Shown here piece after piece: positions 36,014-45,229 of a DNA stretch of 64,000 nt; position 1 is the first letter of the stretch, and every line of letters begins with the position of its first letter. Source of the DNA: Pseudomonas yamanorum (GTDB lineage Bacteria; Pseudomonadota; Gammaproteobacteria; Pseudomonadales; Pseudomonadaceae); the NCBI RefSeq assembly GCF_900105735.1, contig NZ_LT629793.1, forward strand, positions 1,612,001 to 1,676,000, read 5' to 3'. The notes under the pieces are model-generated. The model was not told where the DNA came from. It worked only from the letters and a program-made list of their open reading frames with translations, and searched no databases. The translations under genes were made by a program, and so were the position numbers.

Positions 36014-36997
36014 TTACTGAGCTGCTTGTGCTTCTACCGAGGCTTCTACGCGACGGTTGATAGCACGGCCAGCTTCAGTTGCGTTGTCAGCAACTGGGCG
36101 GGATTTGCCATAACCAACCGAGCTTACACGGTTAGGAGCAATACCGTCTTTGACCAGGACTTGCTTAACAGCGTCAGCACGACGCTGGGACAGCTTCTGG
36201 TTGTAAGCGTCAGGACCGACGGAGTCAGTGTGACCTTCAACAACGGTGGTGGTTTGTGGGTACTGTTTCATGAAGTCAGCGAGGTTTTTCACGTCGCCGT
36301 AGCTGTTAGGCTTAACAACCGACTTGTCGAAGTCGAACTTCACGTCCAGCTCAACACGAACAACCTGAGCAACCGGAGCTTCTGGCTCTGGAGTTGGCTC
36401 TGGAGCTGGTGCTGGGGTAGGAGCTGGAGCAGTTTTACCAGCGTTGCCGCCGAAGTTTACGCCCAGGCCAACCAGTGCGGAGTAATCCCACTTGCCGTTG
36501 TCGATAGCGTAGTCAGCTTCAACGCCAGCACGTGCGAACAGGTTGTCGGTGAAGTAGTACTTCACACCAGCGCCAGCGATAGCCAGAGTCGACTGATCGC
36601 GACCGCTGTGACCATCAGCCTGTACGTTGGTACGGCTCTGGTGGCCGAAACCGCCCTCTACGTATGGACGCAGGGAGTCGACGCCAGCTTGACCGAAGTG
36701 GTACTGGGCAGTAACGCTGCCGGTATCACCTTTGATCTTCTGGTTGCCAGTACCGTCGTTCGAACGGGTGTGGTTGGTAGTGTCGTAGTTCAGGTTGATC
36801 GACACGTCGTCGGTCAGGAAGTAACCGATGCTTGCGCCAGGATTGTAGCCGTCTTCGATATGCTTGACGCTATCGTTGAACTGCTTTTTGTAGAACAGCT
36901 GGCCTTCAACTGCGCCTTGACCTTGTGCCAGAGCGCCGAAGGAAGTAGCAGCAATAAGAGTACCAATGGCCAAGCCCAAGGTGTTTTTCAGTTTCAT
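36014..36997 (-). CDS. oprF: Major outer-membrane porin OprF
   Basis: Structural outer-membrane protein and slow porin that anchors the envelope to peptidoglycan. The 327 residues have a signal peptide (1-24, ends GALAQ), an eight-strand barrel (to about 180), a proline/alanine hinge (APAPTPAPAPEPTPEPEAP near 190-210) and an OmpA-like peptidoglycan-binding domain (KFDFDKSVVKPNSYGDVKNL; LSQRRADAVKQVL; NRRVEASVEA). It lies directly downstream of sigX; in Pseudomonas SigX drives part of oprF transcription. Codon use is that of a very highly expressed gene. Confidence 0.96.
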   Translation of the reverse strand: MKLKNTLGLAIGTLIAATSFGALAQGQGAVEGQLFYKKQFNDSVKHIEDGYNPGASIGYFLTDDVSINLNYDTTNHTRSNDGTGNQKIKGDTGSVTAQYHFGQAGVDSLRPYVEGGFGHQSRTNVQADGHSGRDQSTLAIAGAGVKYYFTDNLFARAGVEADYAIDNGKWDYSALVGLGVNFGGNAGKTAPAPTPAPAPEPTPEPEAPVAQVVRVELDVKFDFDKSVVKPNSYGDVKNLADFMKQYPQTTTVVEGHTDSVGPDAYNQKLSQRRADAVKQVLVKDGIAPNRVSSVGYGKSRPVADNATEAGRAINRRVEASVEAQAAQ

Positions 36998-37104
36998 CCG
37001 TTAAATCCCCATCTGGTGATTGTAAAGCAGTCCCACATACCGGGGGACAACTCGGCGACAAGTCTAACAGAACTTGCCTACACGTAAGAGATATTTGCCA
37101 CGCA

Positions 37105-37695
37105 CTAAGTTTCAGTACTGCCCGCAAATTTCTCACGTAATTTATCAAGAGCGCGTTTGTAACGCATTTTTGTAGCACTCAAACCCATATGCATGATGTC
37201 AGCGATTTCCTGAAACTCCAGCTCTGCGACAAATCGTAGCACCAGAATTTCCCGGTCAATCGGATTCACATGCACCAACCAGCGATCGAGTCCGCCCTTT
37301 TCTTCCGAGGTTGGCGTCTTCTCTTCAGACGCTTCCTCAAGGGGGTCCAGACTCAAAGCGTCCATCAAGCGACGCTTTCGCCGTTCCTTCCGATACTGCG
37401 TGATGCACTCGTTGTACGTGATGCTGTAGAGCCATGTCTTGAACTTCGATTTGCCCTCGAAGTTCTTCAGGCCGTATAGCACCTTGAGCATCACTTCCTG
37501 ACAGACATCATCCGCATCTCTATCGTTCCCTAAATACCTTGAACAAACGTTGAACAGAGTGCGTTGATACCTGCGCATCAATTCTTCATACGCGCGTGTT
37601 ACGTGAAACAGCTCCGTGTGCGAGCGCGCGACCAACTCCTCATCAGAGAGCTCACGGGGGTCATAGCGCGTGGACAGCGTTTGGGCTTTATTCAA
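37105..37695 (-). CDS. sigX: ECF sigma factor SigX
   Basis: A 196-residue extracytoplasmic-function sigma factor. Region 2 (YQRTLFNVCSRYLGNDRDAD, DVCQEVMLKVLYGLKNFEGK, FKTWLYSITYNECITQYRKE) and region 4 (PIDREILVLRFVAELEFQEI, MGLSATKMRYKRALDKLREK) are complete, joined by an acidic linker (DPLEEASEEKTPTSEE). No anti-sigma gene is adjacent; the neighbouring cmpX membrane protein is thought to influence SigX activity in P. aeruginosa. Position between cmpX and oprF is conserved across Pseudomonas. Confidence 0.96.
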   Translation of the reverse strand: MNKAQTLSTRYDPRELSDEELVARSHTELFHVTRAYEELMRRYQRTLFNVCSRYLGNDRDADDVCQEVMLKVLYGLKNFEGKSKFKTWLYSITYNECITQYRKERRKRRLMDALSLDPLEEASEEKTPTSEEKGGLDRWLVHVNPIDREILVLRFVAELEFQEIADIMHMGLSATKMRYKRALDKLREKFAGSTET

Positions 37696-37782
37696 AACAA
37701 ATCGTGCCGACAGTCAGGTCAATGTCCGCCACAGCCTGGATACCCAGGTTCGCGGCGGCGTACATTAGCAGGATTCGCCGGG

Positions 37783-38613
37783 TTAGCGGCTAGTCACATG
37801 CTGTTCCAGCAAGATCCGGTTTGAAAGCGACACCAGTTCGCCATCATCCGTCAGCACTGTCGTCTTGACCGTGCCGATCTCCTCGATCTGCCCTTCGACC
37901 TCGCCCACACGCACTTGTTGCCCAACCTGATATAGCTCACGCACATAGATTCCCGCAAGAATCTGCCCGGCAATTTCCCGGCTTCCCAACCCCATGGCCA
38001 GCGCAACGGCCAGACCAACGGTAATCAAAACAATCACAATCACGTGGTTCAGCAGGTCAGTTTTGACCTCCAACTGGCTGATCGCGACCGAAATACTGAT
38101 AATAATCACCAGGCCCTGGGCAATTCGACCCAAGCCACTGGCGTAATCCAGCCCTACGCCTTCAGCCGCACCGCGCACCAGGCCATTGGCCAGTTGTGCC
38201 AGCAAAACCCCTACCAGCAACACCAGCGCGCCACCGAATACCTTCGGCAAATACAGCGCCAGCATGTCGAGAGTAGCTGAAACTCGCTCAAGTCCAAGGG
38301 ATTCAGCCGCAGAAACCAGAAAAATCAGCAAAACAAACCAATAAACGATCTTGCCGATCAATGTCGAGATCGGTACCTGCAACCCGGCACGCCCCAGAAT
38401 CTTGGTCAGGCCGGTACCACCCATCAATCGATCAAGACCCAGTTTAGCCAGCAATTTGGAGAGCAGGGTGTCGAGCAGCTTGGCCACGACGAAACCCAGC
38501 AGCACCACCACCAGTGCACCAAACAGGTTGGGAATGAAATTCGCCACCTTGGTCCACAACGCAGTCATTGCAGTTACCAGACTCTGAGTCCAGAGATCGA
38601 GTTCCATATTCAT
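37783..38613 (-). CDS. cmpX: CmpX, inner-membrane MscS-like protein
   Basis: A 276-residue membrane protein with four to five hydrophobic helices (FGALVVVLLGFVVAKLLDTL; VYWFVLLIFLVSAAESLGL; FGGALVLLVGVLLAQLANGL; VIVIVLITVGLAVALAMGLG). A C-terminal MscS-like beta segment follows (GIYVRELYQVGQQVRVGEVE, IEEIGTVKTTVLTDDGELVS). In P. aeruginosa, CmpX affects membrane homeostasis and SigX/AlgU responses. The start overlaps the crfX stop by four bases, so the two are co-translated. Confidence 0.92.
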   Translation of the reverse strand: MNMELDLWTQSLVTAMTALWTKVANFIPNLFGALVVVLLGFVVAKLLDTLLSKLLAKLGLDRLMGGTGLTKILGRAGLQVPISTLIGKIVYWFVLLIFLVSAAESLGLERVSATLDMLALYLPKVFGGALVLLVGVLLAQLANGLVRGAAEGVGLDYASGLGRIAQGLVIIISISVAISQLEVKTDLLNHVIVIVLITVGLAVALAMGLGSREIAGQILAGIYVRELYQVGQQVRVGEVEGQIEEIGTVKTTVLTDDGELVSLSNRILLEQHVTSR

Positions 38614-38855
38614 TCAGCCTTATCAGCAGTGCGAGCAAGAGGTTTACGACGGGAAACCGGTGAAACATGGGCCGAACCATTGTTCAAGGCCATCATCAAC
38701 GCCGGCAACCAGCGACCAAGCAGACCGAACAGGTCCCCCGCCCCGACCTGGCGGTTGGCGGTTTTCAAAACGCGACCCAAGCAAGCATCGTCGTCCCGGT
38801 TGGACGGCGAGGCATTCAGCATGTCACGCAAAGACTGTTCGAACGGATCGTGCAT
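38610..38855 (-). CDS. crfX: CrfX, small protein upstream of cmpX
   Basis: An 81-residue hydrophilic protein starting MHDPFEQSLRDMLNASPSNRDDDAC, with a weakly hydrophobic middle (LFGLLGRWLPALMMALNNG) and a basic end. It corresponds by position and sequence character to CrfX of Pseudomonas, whose biochemical role is not established. Its gene is coupled to cmpX by an ATGA overlap. Confidence 0.85.
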   Translation of the reverse strand: MHDPFEQSLRDMLNASPSNRDDDACLGRVLKTANRQVGAGDLFGLLGRWLPALMMALNNGSAHVSPVSRRKPLARTADKAE

Positions 38856-38941
38856 AAAAGACCTCTCGCAAGTGATTTAAAAGACGAGGGTAAAATTCTT
38901 CGGGTCACATGACCTCTTTCCATGTTCAGGTCACATTCAGC

Positions 38942-39943
38942 TCAAACCCAACGTAACCGTCGAAACAACCACCACTGCCCAAGCGCCACCGAGACCATCA
39001 TCAGGCAGGCAATCAGGAATCCATAAGGGCTGGAAGAGAACGGAATCCCCCCCACATTGATCCCCAGCAAACCGGTGAGAAAACTCATCGGCAGGAAGAT
39101 CCCGGTGATGATCCCGAAGCGGTACATGGTGCGGTTCATGCGCAGGCTCAAACGCCGGTCTTCGGTCTCAAGCACAAGCCCCACGCGCTCCCGAGCCAAT
39201 TCCAGCTCTTCCAGGTAACGGGTCAGGCTGTTGTTCAATTCGTTCCAGTAGTCAGCATCGTCGTCACAGAACCAGGGCAACTTGATCCGGGTCAACTGCG
39301 CGAAAATATCCCGCTGCGGCGACAGGAAACGTTTCAGCCCGGCGGCACGCCGACGGATCTGCAAAACGCTGCCATGCTCCGGGGTATACCGTTCGTCGGC
39401 ATCCAGTTTTTCTTCTTCGATATCGACGATTTCGGACAGGTCACTGACCAGATCCTGAACCTTGTTGGTCAGGTACTGCGCCATATAAAGGACCAGTTCC
39501 GAGGACGTCTTCGGCCCCTTGCCATCCGCCAGTTGCACCAGCAACTCGTCGGTGGCGCGCAACGGGCGCAAGCGCAGGGAAATCACCCGCGCTGCCGAGG
39601 CAAAGATCCGCACCGAGACCATGTCTTCCGGTTCGGCGCCGGGATTGAGGTTCACCCCGCGTAAAAACAGCAGCAGCTCAGCGTCCGGCAGTGGCAACAG
39701 GCGCGGACGGGTGTTCTCCTCCAGCAGCAGGTCACAGGCGAACTCGCTCAAGCCACTGGATTTGCGCAACCAGGTCTGGGTCTGCGGGTGACTACGGTCC
39801 CAATGCAGCCACAGGCTTTCCTGAGGCTGCAGTTGCAGCTCATCAAGCTCTGTCCGGGCAAGCGAACGCGCACCACCTTTACCGTCCAGCACCAGGGCAT
39901 GCACCAGCCCCCACTGCGCGTTTTCTTCCTCGAACATCCTCAC
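38942..39943 (-). CDS. cmaX: CmaX, CorA/ZntB-family metal ion transporter
   Basis: A 333-residue protein of the CorA/ZntB superfamily: a large cytoplasmic domain with long helices (residues 1 to about 265), then two C-terminal membrane helices (FGIITGIFLPMSFLTGLLG; YGFLIACLMMVSVALG). The usual GMN signature between the helices reads GIN here (LLGINVGGIPF), the form seen in ZntB-like members, so zinc or another divalent ion is more likely than magnesium. Lies between crfX and rraA on the same strand. Confidence 0.88.
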   Translation of the reverse strand: MRMFEEENAQWGLVHALVLDGKGGARSLARTELDELQLQPQESLWLHWDRSHPQTQTWLRKSSGLSEFACDLLLEENTRPRLLPLPDAELLLFLRGVNLNPGAEPEDMVSVRIFASAARVISLRLRPLRATDELLVQLADGKGPKTSSELVLYMAQYLTNKVQDLVSDLSEIVDIEEEKLDADERYTPEHGSVLQIRRRAAGLKRFLSPQRDIFAQLTRIKLPWFCDDDADYWNELNNSLTRYLEELELARERVGLVLETEDRRLSLRMNRTMYRFGIITGIFLPMSFLTGLLGINVGGIPFSSSPYGFLIACLMMVSVALGQWWLFRRLRWV

Positions 39944-39962
39944 CCCTGTCGGCTACTGCTGT

Positions 39963-40454
39963 TTATTCAGGCATTTTCAGTGGGCTGGGGGACACGATCA
40001 CGCCGTTATTGTCAGCGTACACGTACTCACCCGGGCGGAAAGTAACGCCGGCGAATGTCACCGCCACGTTCAAATCGCCGATACCGCGCTTGTCAGTCTT
40101 CATTGGATGGCTGGCCAGGGCCTGCACGCCCAGGTCGGTTTGGGCGATCACGTCGACATCACGGATGCAGCCGTAGATCACCAGCCCTTCCCAGCCGTTT
40201 TTCGCGGCTTTCTCGGCGATCATGTCGCCCAGCAACGCGCGGCGCAGGGAACCACCGCCATCGACCACCAGCACCTTGCCGGTGCCGTTGAGTTCGGCTT
40301 GTTCCTTGACCAGGGAATTGTCTTCAAAGCACTTGATGGTCACGATCTCGCCACCAAAGGAGTCTCGGCCGCCGAAATTGCTGAACATCGGCTCAACCAC
40401 CTGCACCAGCTCCGGGTAGGCATCGCACAGGTCGGGGGTAAGGTAATGGTTCAT
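39963..40454 (-). CDS. rraA: RraA-family protein (regulator of RNase E activity)
   Basis: A 163-residue RraA-fold protein; in E. coli RraA binds RNase E and inhibits mRNA decay. Family features: [75 protein letters not shown]. Proteins of this fold can also act as aldolases; the RraA identity is supported by the conserved Pseudomonas gene order. The start at 40454 has a GGAGTTTCTCG sequence upstream; an in-frame extension to 40496 is not family-like. Confidence 0.92.
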   Translation of the reverse strand: MNHYLTPDLCDAYPELVQVVEPMFSNFGGRDSFGGEIVTIKCFEDNSLVKEQAELNGTGKVLVVDGGGSLRRALLGDMIAEKAAKNGWEGLVIYGCIRDVDVIAQTDLGVQALASHPMKTDKRGIGDLNVAVTFAGVTFRPGEYVYADNNGVIVSPSPLKMPE

Positions 40455-40676
40455 CGAGAAACTCCTGTAGGTGAAAGAAGGTGTCAAACATCCCACTGTT
40501 TACTTACATCTGGAAACGCTTTGCCGTGAAGGTTCTTTAATCCGGGTCGAATAGTCGGGCCCATCGGACAGCAACGCAAGACCCACTGCGCGACTGAATA
40601 TGACCAGAACCACCCAACGCGTCATATCTTAGCCGCTACGGCAAACAAGCGAAACGCCCCTGATAGAGCCTTGCGC

Positions 40677-41666
40677 TCAAACTGCTGCGAGTTCCTGAGA
40701 CTGCGCCTCCATCAAAGGTGTGAGCGGATCGTTCAACCAACGCCTCACTAACGGCCACACCTCAGCCTGTGCGGCCTTGCTGACAAGCATCTCAACATGC
40801 CCGAAATCCCCGCTGAACCCTTGCTGACGCCCCAGGCACAGGTACTGGCGATGCTCGGAGCCGATCTGTTCGAAGAGCTTGCGACAGGCCCAGTCCGGGT
40901 CTTGGTGATCGCCGGCAGCGCTCACCGCCAATAGCGGCACGTCAACATCTGCCAGGCCTTTCCACCAGTCCTGCTTCCCTTCGCCAAAACGGCCGAACAG
41001 ACCATTCCAGCGCATGGCTTCAATCAAAACGCCCGCCGGCTCGTCCTCTGGGCCACGTTTCAGCCGGGAGCCAGACAACTCGCCAAAACGCTTCAAGAGC
41101 AGCCGGCCGGTCCATTCCACCGGTGGCAGTTTCAACGGCCAATGGGTGCGGCTGACCTGGCAGCCAAACAGCGCCACCGAGGCCACCGCCGGCGCGCCCA
41201 GATGCTGTCCACCCAAGGCGGCAGCCAAGGTCGTGCCACCCAGGGAATGCCCGATCCAGTGGGGAATCTGCCCGCTTTGCTCACGCACAAAGGCCGCAAT
41301 AGCCGGCAAATCGTAGCGCGCATAGTCGGCGACGCGATTTTTGGCATAGGCCTGATTACGCCGGGACAGCCCATGGCCGCGCATTTCCGGGATCCAGACG
41401 TCGAACCCCTCGCGCGCCAGGTAGGCACCCAGGCCGATGCCCTTGGGCGAATACCAGAAGCGTCGGTTGGAGAAACTGCCGTGCAACAAAACCACCGGCA
41501 CGCCCCGGTTTTCCGGGACATCAGCCAGGCCCAGGCGGGTCACGGCCAGCTCGACAGTGCCGTCGGGGCTGTTGCCGGGTTTCAGCCGATACACGTCTTC
41601 ACTCAGGTCGCCACGACGCTCAGCGCTGATCAAGGCGACGGGAAACAGGTTGCTGCTGCTTTGCAT
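40677..41666 (-). CDS. Alpha/beta-hydrolase (EstX-like)
   Basis: A 329-residue soluble hydrolase. The oxyanion region (PVVLLHGSFSNRRFWYSPKG) and nucleophile elbow GHSLGG (IPHWIGHSLGGTTLAAALGG) are present. A late aspartate (AVSAAGDHQDPDW) and a histidine (FGHVEMLVSKAAQ) complete a plausible catalytic triad. The gene holds the position of estX of P. aeruginosa, between rraA and ppsA. The substrate cannot be inferred. The start at 41666 (MQSSSNLFP) was chosen over an upstream in-frame Met because the extension overlaps the terminator region. Confidence 0.82.
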   Translation of the reverse strand: MQSSSNLFPVALISAERRGDLSEDVYRLKPGNSPDGTVELAVTRLGLADVPENRGVPVVLLHGSFSNRRFWYSPKGIGLGAYLAREGFDVWIPEMRGHGLSRRNQAYAKNRVADYARYDLPAIAAFVREQSGQIPHWIGHSLGGTTLAAALGGQHLGAPAVASVALFGCQVSRTHWPLKLPPVEWTGRLLLKRFGELSGSRLKRGPEDEPAGVLIEAMRWNGLFGRFGEGKQDWWKGLADVDVPLLAVSAAGDHQDPDWACRKLFEQIGSEHRQYLCLGRQQGFSGDFGHVEMLVSKAAQAEVWPLVRRWLNDPLTPLMEAQSQELAAV

Positions 41667-41729
41667 AATGCTCTTGCACAAAAAAGGGCGGCGTCCGGAA
41701 GGAGTTCCGCCCTGTACAGAATGAGAAAT

Positions 41730-41756
41730 GCCGGCCAACCGCAAGGTTGACCGGCA
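41730..41756 (-). terminator. Intrinsic terminator downstream of ppsA
   Basis: Read leftwards: GCCGGTCAACC-ttgc-GGTTGGCCGGC with one mismatch, followed by ATTTCTC. Lies 18 bases after the ppsA stop and before estX. Confidence 0.75.
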
Positions 41757-41773
41757 CTTTTGGGTGCTGCGTT

Positions 41774-44149
41774 TTACGCCGGCGTTTGGCCTTCAGCCAG
41801 GAAGAACCAGGTTTCCAGTACGGAATCGGGGTTCAACGAGACGCTTTCGATGCCCTGTTCCATCAGCCATTTGGCCAGGTCCGGGTGATCGGAAGGGCCT
41901 TGGCCGCAGATCCCGATGTACTTGCCAGCCTTGTTGCACGCCTGGATGGCGTTGGCCAACAGCTTCTTGACCGCAGGGTTACGCTCGTCAAACAGGTGGG
42001 CAATGATCCCCGAGTCGCGGTCCAGGCCCAGGGTCAGCTGAGTCAGGTCGTTGGAGCCGATGGAGAAGCCGTCGAAGAACTCCAGGAACTCTTCGGCCAG
42101 GATGGCGTTGGACGGCAACTCGCACATCATGATGACGCGCAGGCCGTTCTCGCCACGGGACAGGCCGTTTTCAGCCAGCAGGTCCACCACTTGGCTTGCC
42201 TCACCCAGGGTGCGTACGAACGGCACCATGATTTCGACGTTGGTCAGGCCCATTTCGTTGCGCACGCGCTTGAGAGCACGGCATTCCAGCTCGAAGCAGT
42301 CGCGGAAGGCTTCGCTGATGTAACGCGAGGCGCCACGGAAGCCCAGCATCGGGTTTTCTTCTTCCGGCTCGTAGAGCTTGCCGCCGATCAGGTTCGCGTA
42401 TTCGTTGGACTTGAAGTCCGACAGCCGCACGATGACCTTTTTCGGGTAGAACGCCGCCGCCAGGGTGCTGATGCCTTCCACCAGTTTCTCGACGTAGAAG
42501 CCCACCGGGTCGTTGTAGCCGGCGATGCGCTTGTCGACGCTTTCCTTGATGTCCGGCGGCAGGCCGTCGTAGTTCAACAACGCCTTGGGGTGCACGCCGA
42601 TCATGCGGTTGATGATGAACTCCAGGCGGGCCAGGCCCACACCGGCGTTCGGCAACTGCGCGAAGTCGAAGGCGCGGTCCGGGTTGCCGACGTTCATCAT
42701 GATCTTGAACGGCAGGTCCGGCATGGCGTCGATGGAGTTTTGCTTGATGTCGAAGCCCAGCTCACCTTCGAAGATAAAGCCGGTGTCGCCTTCCGCGCAG
42801 GATACGGTCACGCCCTGGCCGTCTTTCAACAGTTGGGTCGCGTTGCCGCAGCCCACCACTGCCGGAATACCCAGTTCACGGGCGATGATCGCCGCGTGGC
42901 AGGTGCGCCCGCCACGGTTGGTGACGATGGCGCTGGCGCGTTTCATCACCGGTTCCCAGTCCGGGTCGGTCATGTCGGAGACCAGTACGTCGCCAGGCTG
43001 GACCTTGTCCATCTCGGACACGTCCTTGATGATCCGCACCTTGCCGGCGCCGATGCGCTGGCCAATGGCACGGCCTTCCACCAGCACGGTGCCGGTTTCT
43101 TTCAACAGGTAGCGTTCCATGACGTTGGCCGAAGTGCGGCTCTTCACGGTTTCAGGACGGGCCTGAACGATGTACAGCTTGCCGTCGTCGCCGTCTTTGG
43201 CCCATTCGATGTCCATCGGACACTTGTAGTGCTTCTCGATGATCATCGCTTGCTTGGCCAACTCGCTGACTTCGGCGTCGGTCAGGCAGAAACGCGCGCG
43301 TTCGGCCTTGTCGACATCAACGGTTTTCACCGAGCGACCGGCCTTGGCCTCGTCGCCGTAGATCATCTTGATCGCCTTGCTGCCCAGGTTGCGGCGCAGG
43401 ATGGCCGGGCGGCCGGCTTCAAGGGTGTGTTTGTGGACGTAGAATTCGTCCGGGTTCACCGCGCCTTGTACGACGGTTTCGCCGAGGCCGTAGGCGCCGG
43501 TGATGAACACCACGTCGCGGAAGCCCGATTCAGTGTCCAGGGTGAACATCACGCCGGCGGTGCCGGTTTCCGAACGCACCATGCGCTGCACACCGGCAGA
43601 CAGGGCCACCAGCTTGTGGTCGAAACCCTGGTGTACGCGGTAGGAAATGGCGCGATCGTTAAAGAGGGAGGCAAATACTTCCTTGGCCGCGCGGATCACG
43701 TTTTCCACGCCGCGGATGTTCAGGAAGGTTTCCTGCTGGCCGGCAAAGGAGGCGTCTGGCAAGTCTTCGGCGGTGGCCGAGGAGCGCACGGCGACGGCCA
43801 TGTCCGGGTTACCGGCCGACAGCGTGGCAAACGCGGTGCGGATCTCGGCGTTGAGCTTCTCGGGGAACTCGGCTTCCATGATCCATTGACGGATCTGGGC
43901 ACCGGTCTTGGCCAGGGCGTTGACGTCATCGACGTCCAACGCATCGAGGGCGGCGTGGATCTGATCGTTGAGGCCGCTCAACTCGAGGAAATCACGGTAA
44001 GCCTGGGCGGTGGTGGCAAAACCACCTGGCACCGATACACCGGCGCCCGCAAGATTACTGATCATCTCGCCCAGGGATGCGTTCTTGCCCCCTACGTGCT
44101 CTACATCATGGACGCCGAGCTTATCGAGGGAAACTACGTACTCTACCAA
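41774..44149 (-). CDS. ppsA: Phosphoenolpyruvate synthase
   Basis: Converts pyruvate and ATP to phosphoenolpyruvate, AMP and phosphate for gluconeogenesis. The 791-residue protein has the N-terminal ATP-grasp domain ([40 protein letters not shown]). The central phosphohistidine domain carries the catalytic histidine in [20 protein letters not shown]. The C-terminal PEP-binding barrel ends [20 protein letters not shown]. Divergent from its regulator ppsR. Confidence 0.97.
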   Translation of the reverse strand: MVEYVVSLDKLGVHDVEHVGGKNASLGEMISNLAGAGVSVPGGFATTAQAYRDFLELSGLNDQIHAALDALDVDDVNALAKTGAQIRQWIMEAEFPEKLNAEIRTAFATLSAGNPDMAVAVRSSATAEDLPDASFAGQQETFLNIRGVENVIRAAKEVFASLFNDRAISYRVHQGFDHKLVALSAGVQRMVRSETGTAGVMFTLDTESGFRDVVFITGAYGLGETVVQGAVNPDEFYVHKHTLEAGRPAILRRNLGSKAIKMIYGDEAKAGRSVKTVDVDKAERARFCLTDAEVSELAKQAMIIEKHYKCPMDIEWAKDGDDGKLYIVQARPETVKSRTSANVMERYLLKETGTVLVEGRAIGQRIGAGKVRIIKDVSEMDKVQPGDVLVSDMTDPDWEPVMKRASAIVTNRGGRTCHAAIIARELGIPAVVGCGNATQLLKDGQGVTVSCAEGDTGFIFEGELGFDIKQNSIDAMPDLPFKIMMNVGNPDRAFDFAQLPNAGVGLARLEFIINRMIGVHPKALLNYDGLPPDIKESVDKRIAGYNDPVGFYVEKLVEGISTLAAAFYPKKVIVRLSDFKSNEYANLIGGKLYEPEEENPMLGFRGASRYISEAFRDCFELECRALKRVRNEMGLTNVEIMVPFVRTLGEASQVVDLLAENGLSRGENGLRVIMMCELPSNAILAEEFLEFFDGFSIGSNDLTQLTLGLDRDSGIIAHLFDERNPAVKKLLANAIQACNKAGKYIGICGQGPSDHPDLAKWLMEQGIESVSLNPDSVLETWFFLAEGQTPA

Positions 44150-44327
44150 GGTGATCTCTCCACTTTCTGTGTTGGAAAAGCTCAGGACGCCGGCGGCTCA
44201 GTAGGAGCAGTTACCGGCGTTTGTGGCCTGGACCTGGAAAATAAGTGAGAATGCGGCCCACTGCGGGACGGCAAAATCGCGCCTATCATATCCAAGATTC
44301 GTCATCAGCTTAAGGCCCAAGGCTCAA

Positions 44328-45146
44328 ATGAAACGATCTGCTTTCTTTATCTCCGACGGCACCGGCATTACAGCCGAAACCCTGGGTCAAAGCCTGCTGG
44401 CGCAGTTCGAAAACATTACCTTCAGCAAATTCACGCGACCCTATATCGATAGCGTGGATAAAGCGCGGGCCATGGTACAACAAATCAATCTGGCCGCCGA
44501 AAAAGACGGATTTCGTCCGATCATTTTCGACACCATCGTCAATCAGGACATTCGTGAGATCCTCGCCACCTCCAATGGTTTCATGATCGACATCTTCTCT
44601 ACCTTCCTGGCGCCGCTGGAACAAGAGTTAAGTGAACATTCGTCATACTCCGTCGGAAAATCTCACTCCATCGGCCACAACTCCAACTATATGGAGCGGA
44701 TCGAGGCGGTGAACTTTGCCCTCGACAACGACGACGGCGCCCGCACCCACTACTACGACAAGGCTGATTTGATCCTGGTGGGCGTGTCCCGCTGCGGCAA
44801 GACGCCGACCTGCCTTTATATGGCCATGCAATTCGGGATTCGCGCGGCCAACTACCCGCTGACCGAAGACGACATGGAGCACCTGACACTGCCGAGCGCC
44901 CTGCGCGCGCACCAGCACAAGCTGTTCGGGCTGACCATTGACCCGGACCGGCTGACGGCGATCCGCAATGAGCGCAAGCCCAATAGCCGTTACTCCAGCT
45001 ATGCGCAGTGCGAATTTGAAGTGAGGGAAGTGGAAAACCTGTTCCGCCGGGAAAATATTGCGCACATCAATTCCACGCATTTTTCGGTGGAAGAGATTTC
45101 GGCGAAGATTCTGGTGGAGAAAGGGGTGGAGCGGCGGTTTAAGTAA
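44328..45146 (+). CDS. ppsR: PEP synthase regulatory protein (kinase/pyrophosphorylase)
   Basis: Bifunctional enzyme that inactivates PEP synthase by ADP-dependent phosphorylation and reactivates it by phosphate-dependent removal. The 272 residues start [20 protein letters not shown] and carry the P-loop [15 protein letters not shown] near residue 150, typical of DUF299/PSRP. The C-terminal [20 protein letters not shown] and LVEKGVERR segments also fit. The start at 44328 is conserved in the family. Divergent from ppsA over a 178-base spacer that must hold both promoters. Confidence 0.95.
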   Translation: MKRSAFFISDGTGITAETLGQSLLAQFENITFSKFTRPYIDSVDKARAMVQQINLAAEKDGFRPIIFDTIVNQDIREILATSNGFMIDIFSTFLAPLEQELSEHSSYSVGKSHSIGHNSNYMERIEAVNFALDNDDGARTHYYDKADLILVGVSRCGKTPTCLYMAMQFGIRAANYPLTEDDMEHLTLPSALRAHQHKLFGLTIDPDRLTAIRNERKPNSRYSSYAQCEFEVREVENLFRRENIAHINSTHFSVEEISAKILVEKGVERRFK

Positions 45147-45171
45147 ATACGCTCTCTGGCCAAGGTGCTTG

Positions 45172-45201
45172 TGTGGCGAGGGAGCTTGCTCCCTCGCCAC
45201 A
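45172..45201. repeat. REP-type hairpin after ppsR
   Basis: TGTGGCGAGGGAGCTTGCTCCCTCGCCACA: a perfect 13-base-pair inverted repeat with an AGCTTGCT-type centre. A third REP subtype in this window; between converging ppsR and the MocR gene, it probably also ends transcripts. Confidence 0.85.
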
Positions 45202-45229
45202 GAGGCCTGTTCACAACAAGCTGTCGGGT

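Noticed and set aside
36190..36430. Skewed composition and proline/alanine repeats in oprF
   Set aside because: Explained by the hinge region and by codon bias of a very highly expressed gene; not a sign of transfer.
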